A DNA stretch of 34,343 nucleotides, from contig CAZBNS010000005.1 in assembly GCA_964493475.1 (NCBI GenBank), positions 1 through 34,343 on the forward strand. Reading direction: 5' to 3'. Below the pieces are notes generated by a model that saw only the letters and a program-made list of their open reading frames with translations, was not told where the DNA came from and searched no databases. Positions 8,465 to 15,404 of the stretch are shown one piece after another. The DNA comes from CALXSC01 sp964493475 (GTDB lineage: Bacteria; Pseudomonadota; Alphaproteobacteria; Rickettsiales; UBA1997). The position numbers were made by a program, and so were the translations under genes. The number at the start of each line of letters is the position of its first letter. The first letter of the stretch is position 1.

Positions 8465-8539
8465 TTCTATTGCATAAAATATGAGATTTTAATATTTGTC
8501 GTTGTGGTGCTGGTTTTGTTAATGAAATGAACGAAGTGA

Positions 8540-8564
8540 GGTTGAATTTATAAAACATTCAACC
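8540..8564. terminator. Hairpin between convergent genes
   Basis: GGTTGAAT (8540-8547) pairs perfectly with ATTCAACC (8557-8564) across a 9-nt loop, midway between the convergent AroA-like and truA genes. There is no following T-run on either strand, so a terminator role is only suggested by position. Confidence 0.35.
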
Positions 8565-8578
8565 GCATCCATAACATA

Positions 8579-9349
8579 TTAATAATCAATTTTAACAAGA
8601 AATAATGCTTGTGGAGGAGCTGTCGGGCCAGCTTTTGTCCTATCTTTTGCCTCTATTATCTCTTTCAAATTTTCTATGCTTATTTTATTTAATCCAACCT
8701 CAACTAGTGTTCCAACAATATTTCTCACCATGTGATGTAAAAAAGATTTTGCTTCTATTTCAAAAATTATTTCATCGGCATTTTTTTGTAGGCTAACTTT
8801 GTCTATTGTTTTTATTGGGCTTTTTGCTTGACATTCACTATCTCTAAAACTGCTCCAATCTTTTTTTCCAATTAGTAAAGGTAGAGCCTCTTGCATTTTT
8901 TCAAAATTCAATTTTTTGCCTATTTGCCAAACTTTATTATCAACGGCGCTTGGCTGAGGTCTGTTTAAAATTTTGTATTTGTAATATCTTTTTTTTGCTG
9001 AAAATCTTGCGTGAAAATTCTCATCAACTATCTCGCAATCAATTATTGAAATATCTTGTGTTGTTGGTTTTTTTATATTGGTTTGAGCGGAAGTTTTATA
9101 TTTTAAATAAAAATTGATTGCAGATATAACTCTAAATGGTTTATATTCTTTTTCTAAATCAAAGTGTGCTACTTGTCCTAAAGCGTGAACTCCTGCGTCT
9201 GTTCTACCGCCAGCAAATAATTCAACGCTTTCTCCAGAAAATAAATGTATGGCTTTTTCTATACTTTCTTGAATAGAAAATCCACCTTTTTGCTTTTGCC
9301 ATCCAATATAGTTAGTTCCATCGTATTCAATAACAAGCTTATATCTCAA
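8579..9349 (-). CDS. truA: tRNA pseudouridine(38-40) synthase TruA
   Basis: TruA isomerises uridines 38-40 in the anticodon arm of many tRNAs. The 256-residue protein starts with MRYKLVIEYDGTNYIGWQ, the standard opening. Catalytic Asp51 lies in GGRTDAGVHALGQ. Later landmarks are FHARFSAKKRYYKYKI, the SFLHHMVRNIVGTLVEVG segment, and the closing AGPTAPPQALFLV. Length and motifs are complete. It starts 11 bp downstream of the secA stop on the same strand, so it is probably co-transcribed with secA. Confidence 0.96.
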   Translation of the reverse strand: MRYKLVIEYDGTNYIGWQKQKGGFSIQESIEKAIHLFSGESVELFAGGRTDAGVHALGQVAHFDLEKEYKPFRVISAINFYLKYKTSAQTNIKKPTTQDISIIDCEIVDENFHARFSAKKRYYKYKILNRPQPSAVDNKVWQIGKKLNFEKMQEALPLLIGKKDWSSFRDSECQAKSPIKTIDKVSLQKNADEIIFEIEAKSFLHHMVRNIVGTLVEVGLNKISIENLKEIIEAKDRTKAGPTAPPQALFLVKIDY

Positions 9350-9360
9350 CTTGAATTACC

Positions 9361-12105
9361 TCAACTAAGTTTACCGCAACATTGTTTGTATTTTTTGCCA
9401 GAACCGCAAGGACATTGGTCATTTCTCATAACTTTTCCCCATGTTGAAGGGTCTTTTGGATTTCTTTCATTTGGATCGACTTTATTATGGGCTGTAGGTT
9501 GTTTTGTTAAATTTTCGTTCTCTGCAGTTTTTTTGTGCATTGCTTTTAATAATTCAACCCTATTTTCCTCAATATTTTTTGGTAATTTTGCATTTGCATT
9601 TAAGAAGTTTTGAGTGTTGTTTAGGGCTTCAATATTAATTACAACATGGAAAAGTCTAATTAAATATTCCTCATTCATATTATACATTAATTCTTCAAAT
9701 AGAATGAAAGCTTCCTTTTTGTATTCAACTAACGGGTCTTTTTGTGCGTAAGCTCTAAAATTTATGCCTTGTCTTAATTTGTCAAGATTGTATAGGTGAT
9801 CTTTCCAATATTTATCAACAGTCATTAAGAAAATTCGTTTTTCAACCTGCCTTAGTAGGCCTTCTCCATATAATGTCTCTTTTTTATGGTATAATTCTTT
9901 TGTATAGTTATTAATTTTTTCAATTAAATCTCTTCGGCCAACTACATTATTTTCAATATAATCTTTTAAATTGAAACTTTCGCCATAAATTCTTTCAATT
10001 TCTTTTTGTAGTCCTTCTAAATCCCAATTTTCAATATAAGATTTTTCTGGAACATATCTGTTTAAAACTTCATTATTTTTGTCTTCTCTTAAATAATTAA
10101 TTTCATCAGTCATGTCATTGGCGTTAATAATGTCTTTCCTTTGTTCAAAAATGATTAGTCTTTGTTCATTAACTACATCATCATATTTTAAAACATTTTT
10201 TCGCATTTCATAATGGGCGTTCTCAACTTTTTTCTGGGCTTTTTCAACGGACTTGCTAATCCAAGGGTGAATAATTGCTTCGTCTTCGGAAAGTCCAAGT
10301 CTGCCGAGCATTCCCCCAATTTTATCTGATCCAAAAATTCTTAACAAATCATCTTCCAAAGACAAGAAAAATTTTGAATCTCCAGGGTCGCCTTGTCGTC
10401 CGGATCTTCCTCTTAGCTGGTTGTCAATTCTCCTACTTTCGTGTCTTTCTGTTCCTAAAATATATAAACCGCCAGCTTCAAGAGCTATTTTTTTATTTTT
10501 CTCGCAAGTTTCTTTTATTTCTCTTTCAAGCTTTTTCCTTTCTTCTTCGTTTTCAACTCGGCTATACATATCTTTTATTAAGTAATCCGGATTTCCGCCC
10601 AACATAATATCAGTTCCTCTACCAGCCATATTTGTTGCGATAGTAATATTACCGGGAATACCTGCTTGAGCTACAATTTTTGCCTCTCTTTCATGTTGTT
10701 TTGCATTTAAAACATCATGAGGAATTTTTCTGGCCTTTAATAGATTTGATATCAATTCAGACTTTTCAATACTCACAGTTCCAATCAAAACAGGCTGTTT
10801 TTTCTTGTAGCATTTTTCTACTTGATCGGCTATCGCTTTGAATTTTCCTTTGACATTTTTAAAAATACAATCTTCCTCATCAGTTCTCTTTATTGGTTTG
10901 TTTGTTGGCATATCAATTGTTTTTAAGCCATAAATAAATTCAAACTCACTTGCTTCCGTCATAGCAGTTCCCGTCATACCGGCTAATTTTGGATACATTC
11001 TAAAGTAATTTTGATATGTAATGCTTGCCAAAGTCTGATTTTCATTTTGAATATTTACACCCTCTTTTGCCTCAAGCGCTTGATGCAGTCCATCTGAAAA
11101 TCTTCTGCCTTCCATTATTCTTCCAGTAAATTCATCAACAATATAAACTTGTCCGTCTTTCACAATATAATCAACTTCATTTTTAAATAGTTTATGGGCT
11201 TTTAGGGCCTGATTAGCGTGATGAATTAAATCCATATATTTTACATCATAAAGCCCATCGTTTTGTTCAATTAATCCAGCCTTTTTAAATTCTTTTTCCG
11301 CCCATTCATTTCCTTCCTCATTAAATGAAACTTGCCTGTCTTTTTCGTCAATATTACATAATTTATTATCAAGTTTTTTAATAATATTATCAACCTTTAT
11401 ATACAAATCAGAATTATCATCAGTTGGTCCCGAAATAATCAATGGAGTTCTCGCTTCATCAATTAAAATTGAGTCCACCTCATCCACAATAGCAAAATTA
11501 AACGGTCTTTGGCACATAGATTCCATACTATACTTCATATTGTCTCTTAAATAGTCAAAACCAAATTCGCTATTTGTTCCATAAGTAATATCACAATTAT
11601 ACGCAGTTTTTCTTTGTTCGTCATCCATTTCATGCAAAATGCAGCCAACAGTCAATCCCAAAAACCTATGAATACCACCCATCCACTCAGAGTCTCTTTT
11701 TGCCAAATAATCATTAACCGTAACAACATGAACTCCCTTGCCTTCAAGTGCATTTAAATAAGACGGAAGCGTTGCAACGAGCGTTTTACCCTCACCAGTT
11801 TTCATTTCAGCAATTTCACCCCTATGCAAAACTATACCACCAATCATTTGAACATCATACTGCCTCTGCCCTAAAACCCTTTTTGTTGCTTCCCTGACAA
11901 CAGCAAAAGCATTTGGCAGAATATCATTCAAACTTTCACCAGCTTTTAACCTAGCCTTTAAAATATCCGTTTGTGCTTTTAAACCCTCATCGCTTAATGT
12001 TATATAATTTTTTTCTAATGCATTAATATGATTTACAGTCTTTTGAAATTTTTGAATTTGTTTTTGATTATTTGATTTAAATATTCTTTTTACTAGTCCT
12101 AACAT
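9361..12105 (-). CDS. secA: Preprotein translocase ATPase SecA
   Basis: SecA is the motor that drives unfolded preproteins through the SecYEG channel. The protein has 914 residues, full length for the family. Walker A MKTGEGKT is at 101-108 and the DEVDSILIDEARTPLIISG Walker B/DEAD region at about 207-225. The preprotein cross-linking domain follows. The second nucleotide-binding fold carries the NMAGRGTDIMLGGNPD motif and the QLRGRSGRQGDPG arginine-finger region. The C-terminus ends in the zinc-binding SEC-C motif CPCGSGKKYKQCC, which contacts SecB and phospholipids. All parts are intact. It is the first gene of a secA-truA unit. Confidence 0.98.
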   Translation of the reverse strand: MLGLVKRIFKSNNQKQIQKFQKTVNHINALEKNYITLSDEGLKAQTDILKARLKAGESLNDILPNAFAVVREATKRVLGQRQYDVQMIGGIVLHRGEIAEMKTGEGKTLVATLPSYLNALEGKGVHVVTVNDYLAKRDSEWMGGIHRFLGLTVGCILHEMDDEQRKTAYNCDITYGTNSEFGFDYLRDNMKYSMESMCQRPFNFAIVDEVDSILIDEARTPLIISGPTDDNSDLYIKVDNIIKKLDNKLCNIDEKDRQVSFNEEGNEWAEKEFKKAGLIEQNDGLYDVKYMDLIHHANQALKAHKLFKNEVDYIVKDGQVYIVDEFTGRIMEGRRFSDGLHQALEAKEGVNIQNENQTLASITYQNYFRMYPKLAGMTGTAMTEASEFEFIYGLKTIDMPTNKPIKRTDEEDCIFKNVKGKFKAIADQVEKCYKKKQPVLIGTVSIEKSELISNLLKARKIPHDVLNAKQHEREAKIVAQAGIPGNITIATNMAGRGTDIMLGGNPDYLIKDMYSRVENEEERKKLEREIKETCEKNKKIALEAGGLYILGTERHESRRIDNQLRGRSGRQGDPGDSKFFLSLEDDLLRIFGSDKIGGMLGRLGLSEDEAIIHPWISKSVEKAQKKVENAHYEMRKNVLKYDDVVNEQRLIIFEQRKDIINANDMTDEINYLREDKNNEVLNRYVPEKSYIENWDLEGLQKEIERIYGESFNLKDYIENNVVGRRDLIEKINNYTKELYHKKETLYGEGLLRQVEKRIFLMTVDKYWKDHLYNLDKLRQGINFRAYAQKDPLVEYKKEAFILFEELMYNMNEEYLIRLFHVVINIEALNNTQNFLNANAKLPKNIEENRVELLKAMHKKTAENENLTKQPTAHNKVDPNERNPKDPSTWGKVMRNDQCPCGSGKKYKQCCGKLS

Positions 12106-12168
12106 TAAGTTTTTATTTTTTAAACAATTACTATATAGTTTATAAATTCAAAATTAAAAGTCCACACT

Positions 12169-12174
12169 ATTATA
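12169..12174 (-). promoter_or_regulatory. Possible -10 box for secA
   Basis: A perfect TATAAT on the minus strand lies about 64 bp upstream of the secA ATG. No good -35 is seen at the usual distance, so this is tentative. Confidence 0.3.
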
Positions 12175-12248
12175 TGCAAAAGGTAATAATGTATTTTGCG
12201 CTTTAAATAGTTTTTTATTGTAAAGTTATTTTGTCTATTAGTGCACTG

Positions 12249-12319
12249 TAGCTCCCCTTTGTCGCATTGCGACATTTCCCCTCCTTGAGGGGAAATGTTC
12301 ACAGGACAAAGGGGAGCTA
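12249..12319. repeat. 71-bp palindromic intergenic element, copy C (best copy)
   Basis: TAGCTCCCCTTTGTC (12249-12263) and GACAAAGGGGAGCTA (12305-12319) are perfect 15-bp terminal inverted repeats. Inside, ACATTTCCCCT (12272-12282) pairs perfectly with AGGGGAAATGT (12288-12298), and TGTCGCA/TGCGACA (12260-12274) forms a further small palindrome. It sits in the 322-bp divergent gap between secA and the 12428 gene. Only a possible secA -10 and the repeated leader are otherwise seen there. No coding sequence is evident inside it. Confidence 0.92.
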
Positions 12320-12358
12320 TTTATATAATTATTAGCAATTCTAAATAATATAAGAACT

Positions 12359-12431
12359 AAAAAATTACTTGTAAAAAAATAATATTCCCATAAATTCCTG
12401 TATTTAGTTTGGCTGTAGTTTTTCTTTATGA
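12359..12431 (+). repeat. 73-bp direct repeat, copy 1 (promoter, leader and start codon)
   Basis: This 73-bp stretch is identical to 13556-13628 except for one base (C versus T in AATATTCCC/AATATTTCC). It contains a candidate promoter, the whole leader, and the first bases of the downstream gene. Confidence 0.95.
12369..12396 (+). promoter_or_regulatory. Candidate promoter of the 12428 gene
   Basis: TTGTAA (12369-12374) and TAAATT (12391-12396) are separated by 16 bp, 31 bp upstream of ATG 12428. The pair is duplicated with the leader at 13566-13593. Confidence 0.5.
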
Positions 12432-13135
12432 AAAAAATTTTAATTTTTCTATTTTTTATATTGTTTTGTTTTAATAGTTTTGCTCAAGAAAAGTTTGATT
12501 ATTGGAATTACAAATTAATAGGAGAATTTAAAAAAGAAGTTTATAGAGAGGACTATTTTTGGGTATGGAAATTCTTAATTTATAACAATAAAATAGCTAT
12601 ATTACTTGCTGCCGATGTAAGCGAAGATATATTGGAAGCTTTTCCAGATGGTGAATTTATTTTAGAAACTTATAAAGGTTCTAAAATTAGAATTAAAGCA
12701 GAGAATGGAATAATCAAAAACTTTGAAATTTTAAGTGATTTAAATGATTTCAAGAAAAATGAAGATAAAATAAAAGATAACGATTATTGTGAAATTGCAT
12801 ATACTAAACTTGTTTTTGATGAAGTTTATAATAAATATGCAGATGCTAAATACTTAAAAATAAAGGATTTTGAATATGGTTATAAAACTAATAATAGAAT
12901 GGAAGAGGCTTTATTAACTGGATTTTTATTGTATAAAAAAGACAACAAAAATATTGTAATAAATATTTATTATGATGGAATTGGAAAAAATTCCAATGAA
13001 AAACAATATTTTATTTTGGATAACGACAGATTAAAAGAAATTAAAAATATAGAAAATTGTGATGTATTCATAGAGAATTGTATATTGAAATATTATAATC
13101 CAAGAAAATTTTCTATTAATTCTATTAATGATTAA
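12428..13135 (+). CDS. Exported hypothetical protein, 235 aa
   Basis: I do not recognise this protein. It has a clear Sec signal peptide: two Lys, a Phe/Leu/Ile-rich core at about 4-17, and a probable cleavage after SFA at residue 19 or 20. The mature part of about 215 residues is rich in Lys, Asp, Glu, Asn and aromatic residues, with beta-strand-like alternation and no recognised catalytic motif. Two cysteine pairs are possible (Cys in DNDYCEIAY, ENCDVFIENC). It heads an apparent cluster of four same-strand genes, with only 12 bp to the next. Its promoter and leader are almost identical to those of the 13625 gene, which argues for a shared origin or regulation. A periplasmic inhibitor or immunity role toward the lysozyme-like protein downstream is an inference from position only. 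Confidence 0.7.
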   Translation: MKKILIFLFFILFCFNSFAQEKFDYWNYKLIGEFKKEVYREDYFWVWKFLIYNNKIAILLAADVSEDILEAFPDGEFILETYKGSKIRIKAENGIIKNFEILSDLNDFKKNEDKIKDNDYCEIAYTKLVFDEVYNKYADAKYLKIKDFEYGYKTNNRMEEALLTGFLLYKKDNKNIVINIYYDGIGKNSNEKQYFILDNDRLKEIKNIENCDVFIENCILKYYNPRKFSINSIND

Positions 13136-13147
13136 ATTTTTTTATTT

Positions 13148-13525
13148 ATGAAAAAAGTTTTAATTTTTGTATTTTTTCTTTTATCTTCTTCTATAAGTTT
13201 TGCTGAAGAAAAGCTATTATTTCAATCAAATAAGTATTTAAATTATTATGATATAATAAATATTTATCCAAAAATAAAAAATTTTAATTCTATTTTGTAT
13301 TTAAAAGATGAAGATTGTCATGTTATTATAGAAAAAATTAAAGATGTATATTATGTATATTTTTTTAATTCATGTTTTTGTGGTTCTGGTGGGTGTTTAT
13401 TAGAAATTTATAAAAATGATAAAGTATTATTTTCAAAATTAGTTGGCGGATATATTAAATTAGATGGTAATAAGATAGTACTTCCAGATTTAAAACAGGA
13501 ATTTATAATAAAAGAAATAAAATAA
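13148..13525 (+). CDS. Exported CGSxGC protein, 125 aa (paralogue 1)
   Basis: This small protein has a signal peptide nearly identical in style to that of the preceding gene (MKKVLIFVFFLLSSSISFAEE, cleavage near residue 19). The mature domain of about 105 residues looks all-beta. Near its middle is the motif FCGSGGCLLEIYKND, with Cys78 and Cys83 likely forming a disulphide, and further Cys at 57 and 76. The same CGSxGC-x-x-EI motif occurs in the 142-residue protein at 13625, so the two are paralogues. Small periplasmic proteins with such a CGxGGC turn are common in proteobacteria, but I cannot assign a function. It follows the 12428 gene by 12 bp. Inhibitor or immunity activity is possible but unproven. 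Confidence 0.7.
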   Translation: MKKVLIFVFFLLSSSISFAEEKLLFQSNKYLNYYDIINIYPKIKNFNSILYLKDEDCHVIIEKIKDVYYVYFFNSCFCGSGGCLLEIYKNDKVLFSKLVGGYIKLDGNKIVLPDLKQEFIIKEIK

Positions 13526-13555
13526 ATGTTTATACGATTTTATATGTATAAAATG

Positions 13556-13628
13556 AAAAAATTACTTGTAAAAAAATAATATTTCCATAAATTCCTGTAT
13601 TTAGTTTGGCTGTAGTTTTTCTTTATGA
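13556..13628 (+). repeat. 73-bp direct repeat, copy 2
   Basis: This is the second copy of the 12359-12431 segment, exactly 1197 bp downstream, with a single substitution and no indels. It ends just inside the start of the 13625 gene. Confidence 0.95.
13566..13593 (+). promoter_or_regulatory. Candidate promoter of the 13625 gene
   Basis: TTGTAA and TAAATT with a 16-bp spacer, a duplicate of the signal at 12369-12396. It lies within the copied leader. Confidence 0.5.
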
Positions 13629-14053
13629 GAAAAATTTTATTTATTTTATTTTTTTCTTTTTTCTCTTTTAACTGTTTAGGAGAACCTAAAAAACTAAATT
13701 TTAGCTATAAATTTAAAGATTCAAAAAGTCTAGAGATTCAATTTCCTTTTTTAATAAACACTGGAGTGTTTGAAAGTTTCAAAGAATATGAAGATTTCGC
13801 AAAAGAAAATAAACTTTTAAATGAAGTAGAGATAGCAGAATTCGAATATAATAATAATTTATATTACTTAATATCTGGTTATGGTATGGGGTTTTGCGGA
13901 TCTGACGGTTGTTATTTCGAAATCTTCTCTAAAAAAGATAAAAAAATTATAGTAAGAGGTCAAACTTCAATTGGCGATGCTTATATAGATGATGATATAA
14001 TATACTTCCAATATCAAAAAGGAATTCATAATTTTGAATATATTTTAAAATAA
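13625..14053 (+). CDS. Exported CGSxGC protein, 142 aa (paralogue 2)
   Basis: This is a second small exported protein with the CGSxGC motif, here FCGSDGCYFEIFSKKD with Cys91 and Cys96, aligned with Cys78/Cys83 of the 125-residue protein. The signal peptide has a Phe-rich core at about 4-16. Cys17 lies close to the cleavage site (FNCLGE), but the preceding residues do not form a standard lipobox, so lipidation is doubtful. The mature part seems all-beta and acidic to neutral. The gene has its own promoter/leader, copied almost exactly from the 12428 gene, and ends 10 bp before the lysozyme-like gene. Such spacing suggests co-expression with it. Function unknown. Confidence 0.7.
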   Translation: MRKILFILFFSFFSFNCLGEPKKLNFSYKFKDSKSLEIQFPFLINTGVFESFKEYEDFAKENKLLNEVEIAEFEYNNNLYYLISGYGMGFCGSDGCYFEIFSKKDKKIIVRGQTSIGDAYIDDDIIYFQYQKGIHNFEYILK

Positions 14054-14063
14054 ATATTAATTT

Positions 14064-15212
14064 ATGAATAAAACTTATGATGATTTCTTAAATGACTTAG
14101 GAAATAGAGAATCTTCTGGAAATTATGGAGCAGAAAATACAATAGGATTTATTGGAAAATATCAGTGGGGAGAAGGTATGTTGCAAGATCTTGGATATTA
14201 TAAAGCTGATGAAACTGGTTGGAGAAAAAATGATTGGATTGGCGAATGGACTGGGAAGGATGGTATTTATAGCAAAGAAGATTTTTTAAACAATCCATCA
14301 GTTCAAGAAAAAGCGATTAAAGAGGAAATGGATTTATTAAATAAGAGAATTAATAATGCAGGATTTGATGATTATATAGGCAGAAATATTAATGATGTAA
14401 AAATCACTAGATCTGGATTGCTTGCTGGAGCTCATTTGAAAGGAACTGAAAAAGGTGGACTTAGAACATTTTTACATAATAAAACGGATAACTCAGATAA
14501 ATATGGAACAAAAATTTCTGAATATATTAATAAATTCAAGGGTTATCAAACACCATTTGATAAAATCGGTAAATTCATCTGGCATTGCGAATCAGAAGAA
14601 ACAAAACCTTGTGATGATTGTCTTGCAAGAGATGGAAAGATTTTTACTTATGGTGAGGATATAGAGCCGCCGCTTCATCCAAATTGTGATTGCTGGATTG
14701 AGGATTATGATGGGACAAATCCTGATGGAAATCGTTTTGGTGAAAATGATGAGGAACAAGAAAATGAGGAAAGTGGTGAAGAGCGGGAAAATGGTGGAAA
14801 TAATGAGGAACAGGAAAGTGGAGAAAATGACGAAAATGATAATCAAAATGAAGATGAGGAGATGGATAAGGAAAAGGCTAGAGAAATGGTTGAGGAGTTG
14901 GAAAAGCAGTTGGCGGATTTAAAGGCATATTTAAAAAATATTGAGAATTTATATAAGGTTTATGGAAGTCAGGATTTAAAAAATAAAATTAATGAACTTA
15001 GGGTTTTAATAATGAGTATTGAGGAAGAAATAGATGATTTGAATTCGTTTATAAATGGTGAAGAAGATTATGAAAGTGATGAATATAAAGGTATTAGATT
15101 GCCGTTGGAGTTTAAGTCTGCTGTTAGAAAACTAACGAAGATAAATTTGGAGGAGTTTTATTATAGTAAAAAATTTGTTTTGTATCTTAAAAAAGGAATT
15201 GATTTTCTTTGA
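14064..15212 (+). CDS. Lysozyme-like protein with MuF/minor-capsid-type Cys/His motif
   Basis: Residues about 1-155 resemble a lysozyme/transglycosylase-like domain found in phage-derived and secreted peptidoglycan-cutting proteins. The candidate catalytic Glu16 is in LGNRESSGNYGA, followed by GFIGKYQWGEGMLQDLGYY, NDWIGEWTGKDG, and SGLLAGAHLKG. At 173-211 there is a second module, Cys175, Cys183, Cys186, GKIF, then PPLHPNCDC with His205, Cys208 and Cys210. This is the C-x-x-C...DGK-x-F...PPxHPNCxC pattern of phage head-morphogenesis (SPP1 gp7/MuF) C-termini. Residues about 215-270 are a very acidic Glu/Asn/Gly linker. Residues 270-335 form a predicted coiled coil, and a basic tail ends the protein. 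No signal peptide is seen, so export would need holin, phage-like or specialised secretion. It follows three small exported proteins. Domain assignments are reasonable; the role as an effector is inferred. Confidence 0.7.
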   Translation: MNKTYDDFLNDLGNRESSGNYGAENTIGFIGKYQWGEGMLQDLGYYKADETGWRKNDWIGEWTGKDGIYSKEDFLNNPSVQEKAIKEEMDLLNKRINNAGFDDYIGRNINDVKITRSGLLAGAHLKGTEKGGLRTFLHNKTDNSDKYGTKISEYINKFKGYQTPFDKIGKFIWHCESEETKPCDDCLARDGKIFTYGEDIEPPLHPNCDCWIEDYDGTNPDGNRFGENDEEQENEESGEERENGGNNEEQESGENDENDNQNEDEEMDKEKAREMVEELEKQLADLKAYLKNIENLYKVYGSQDLKNKINELRVLIMSIEEEIDDLNSFINGEEDYESDEYKGIRLPLEFKSAVRKLTKINLEEFYYSKKFVLYLKKGIDFL

Positions 15213-15243
15213 TTATTGAACCGCTTTTTTACCACTATCATCT

Positions 15244-15278
15244 ATTGAGGGAAAATTTATGAAGGAAAATGGTAGCTA
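15244..15278. repeat. Degenerate copy of the palindromic element
   Basis: TTGAGGGAAAATTTATGAAGG followed by AAAATGGTAGCTA mirrors the right half of copy C (TTGAGGGGAAATGTTCACAGG...GGGGAGCTA). The left half is eroded. It lies between the lysozyme-like gene and nusA. Confidence 0.45.
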
Positions 15279-15356
15279 TATAACCAACAAATATAAATTA
15301 CTTGCCTTTTAAGAAATAAAATATAAAATGGAAATATATTTAAGGGTTTTTAAAGT

Positions 15357-15384
15357 CCAATTATTTTTAATAATTGGTTTTTTT
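15357..15384 (+). terminator. Intrinsic terminator or attenuator before nusA
   Basis: CCAATTATT and AATAATTGG form a perfect 9-bp stem with a TTT loop (15357-15377), followed directly by seven T. It lies only 20 bp upstream of the nusA start codon, leaving no room for a promoter between. It ends the accessory cluster, or attenuates nusA transcription. Confidence 0.8.
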
Positions 15385-15404
15385 ATAAATTAAGAAGGGT
15401 AGAA

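Noticed and set aside
9245..9613. Plus-strand ORF across the truA-secA junction
   Set aside because: It overlaps two certain genes on the opposite strand and reads as their complement.
12120..12302. Minus-strand 60-codon ORF after the secA start
   Set aside because: It begins inside palindromic element C and has no RBS or protein-like character; it is a by-product of the repeat.
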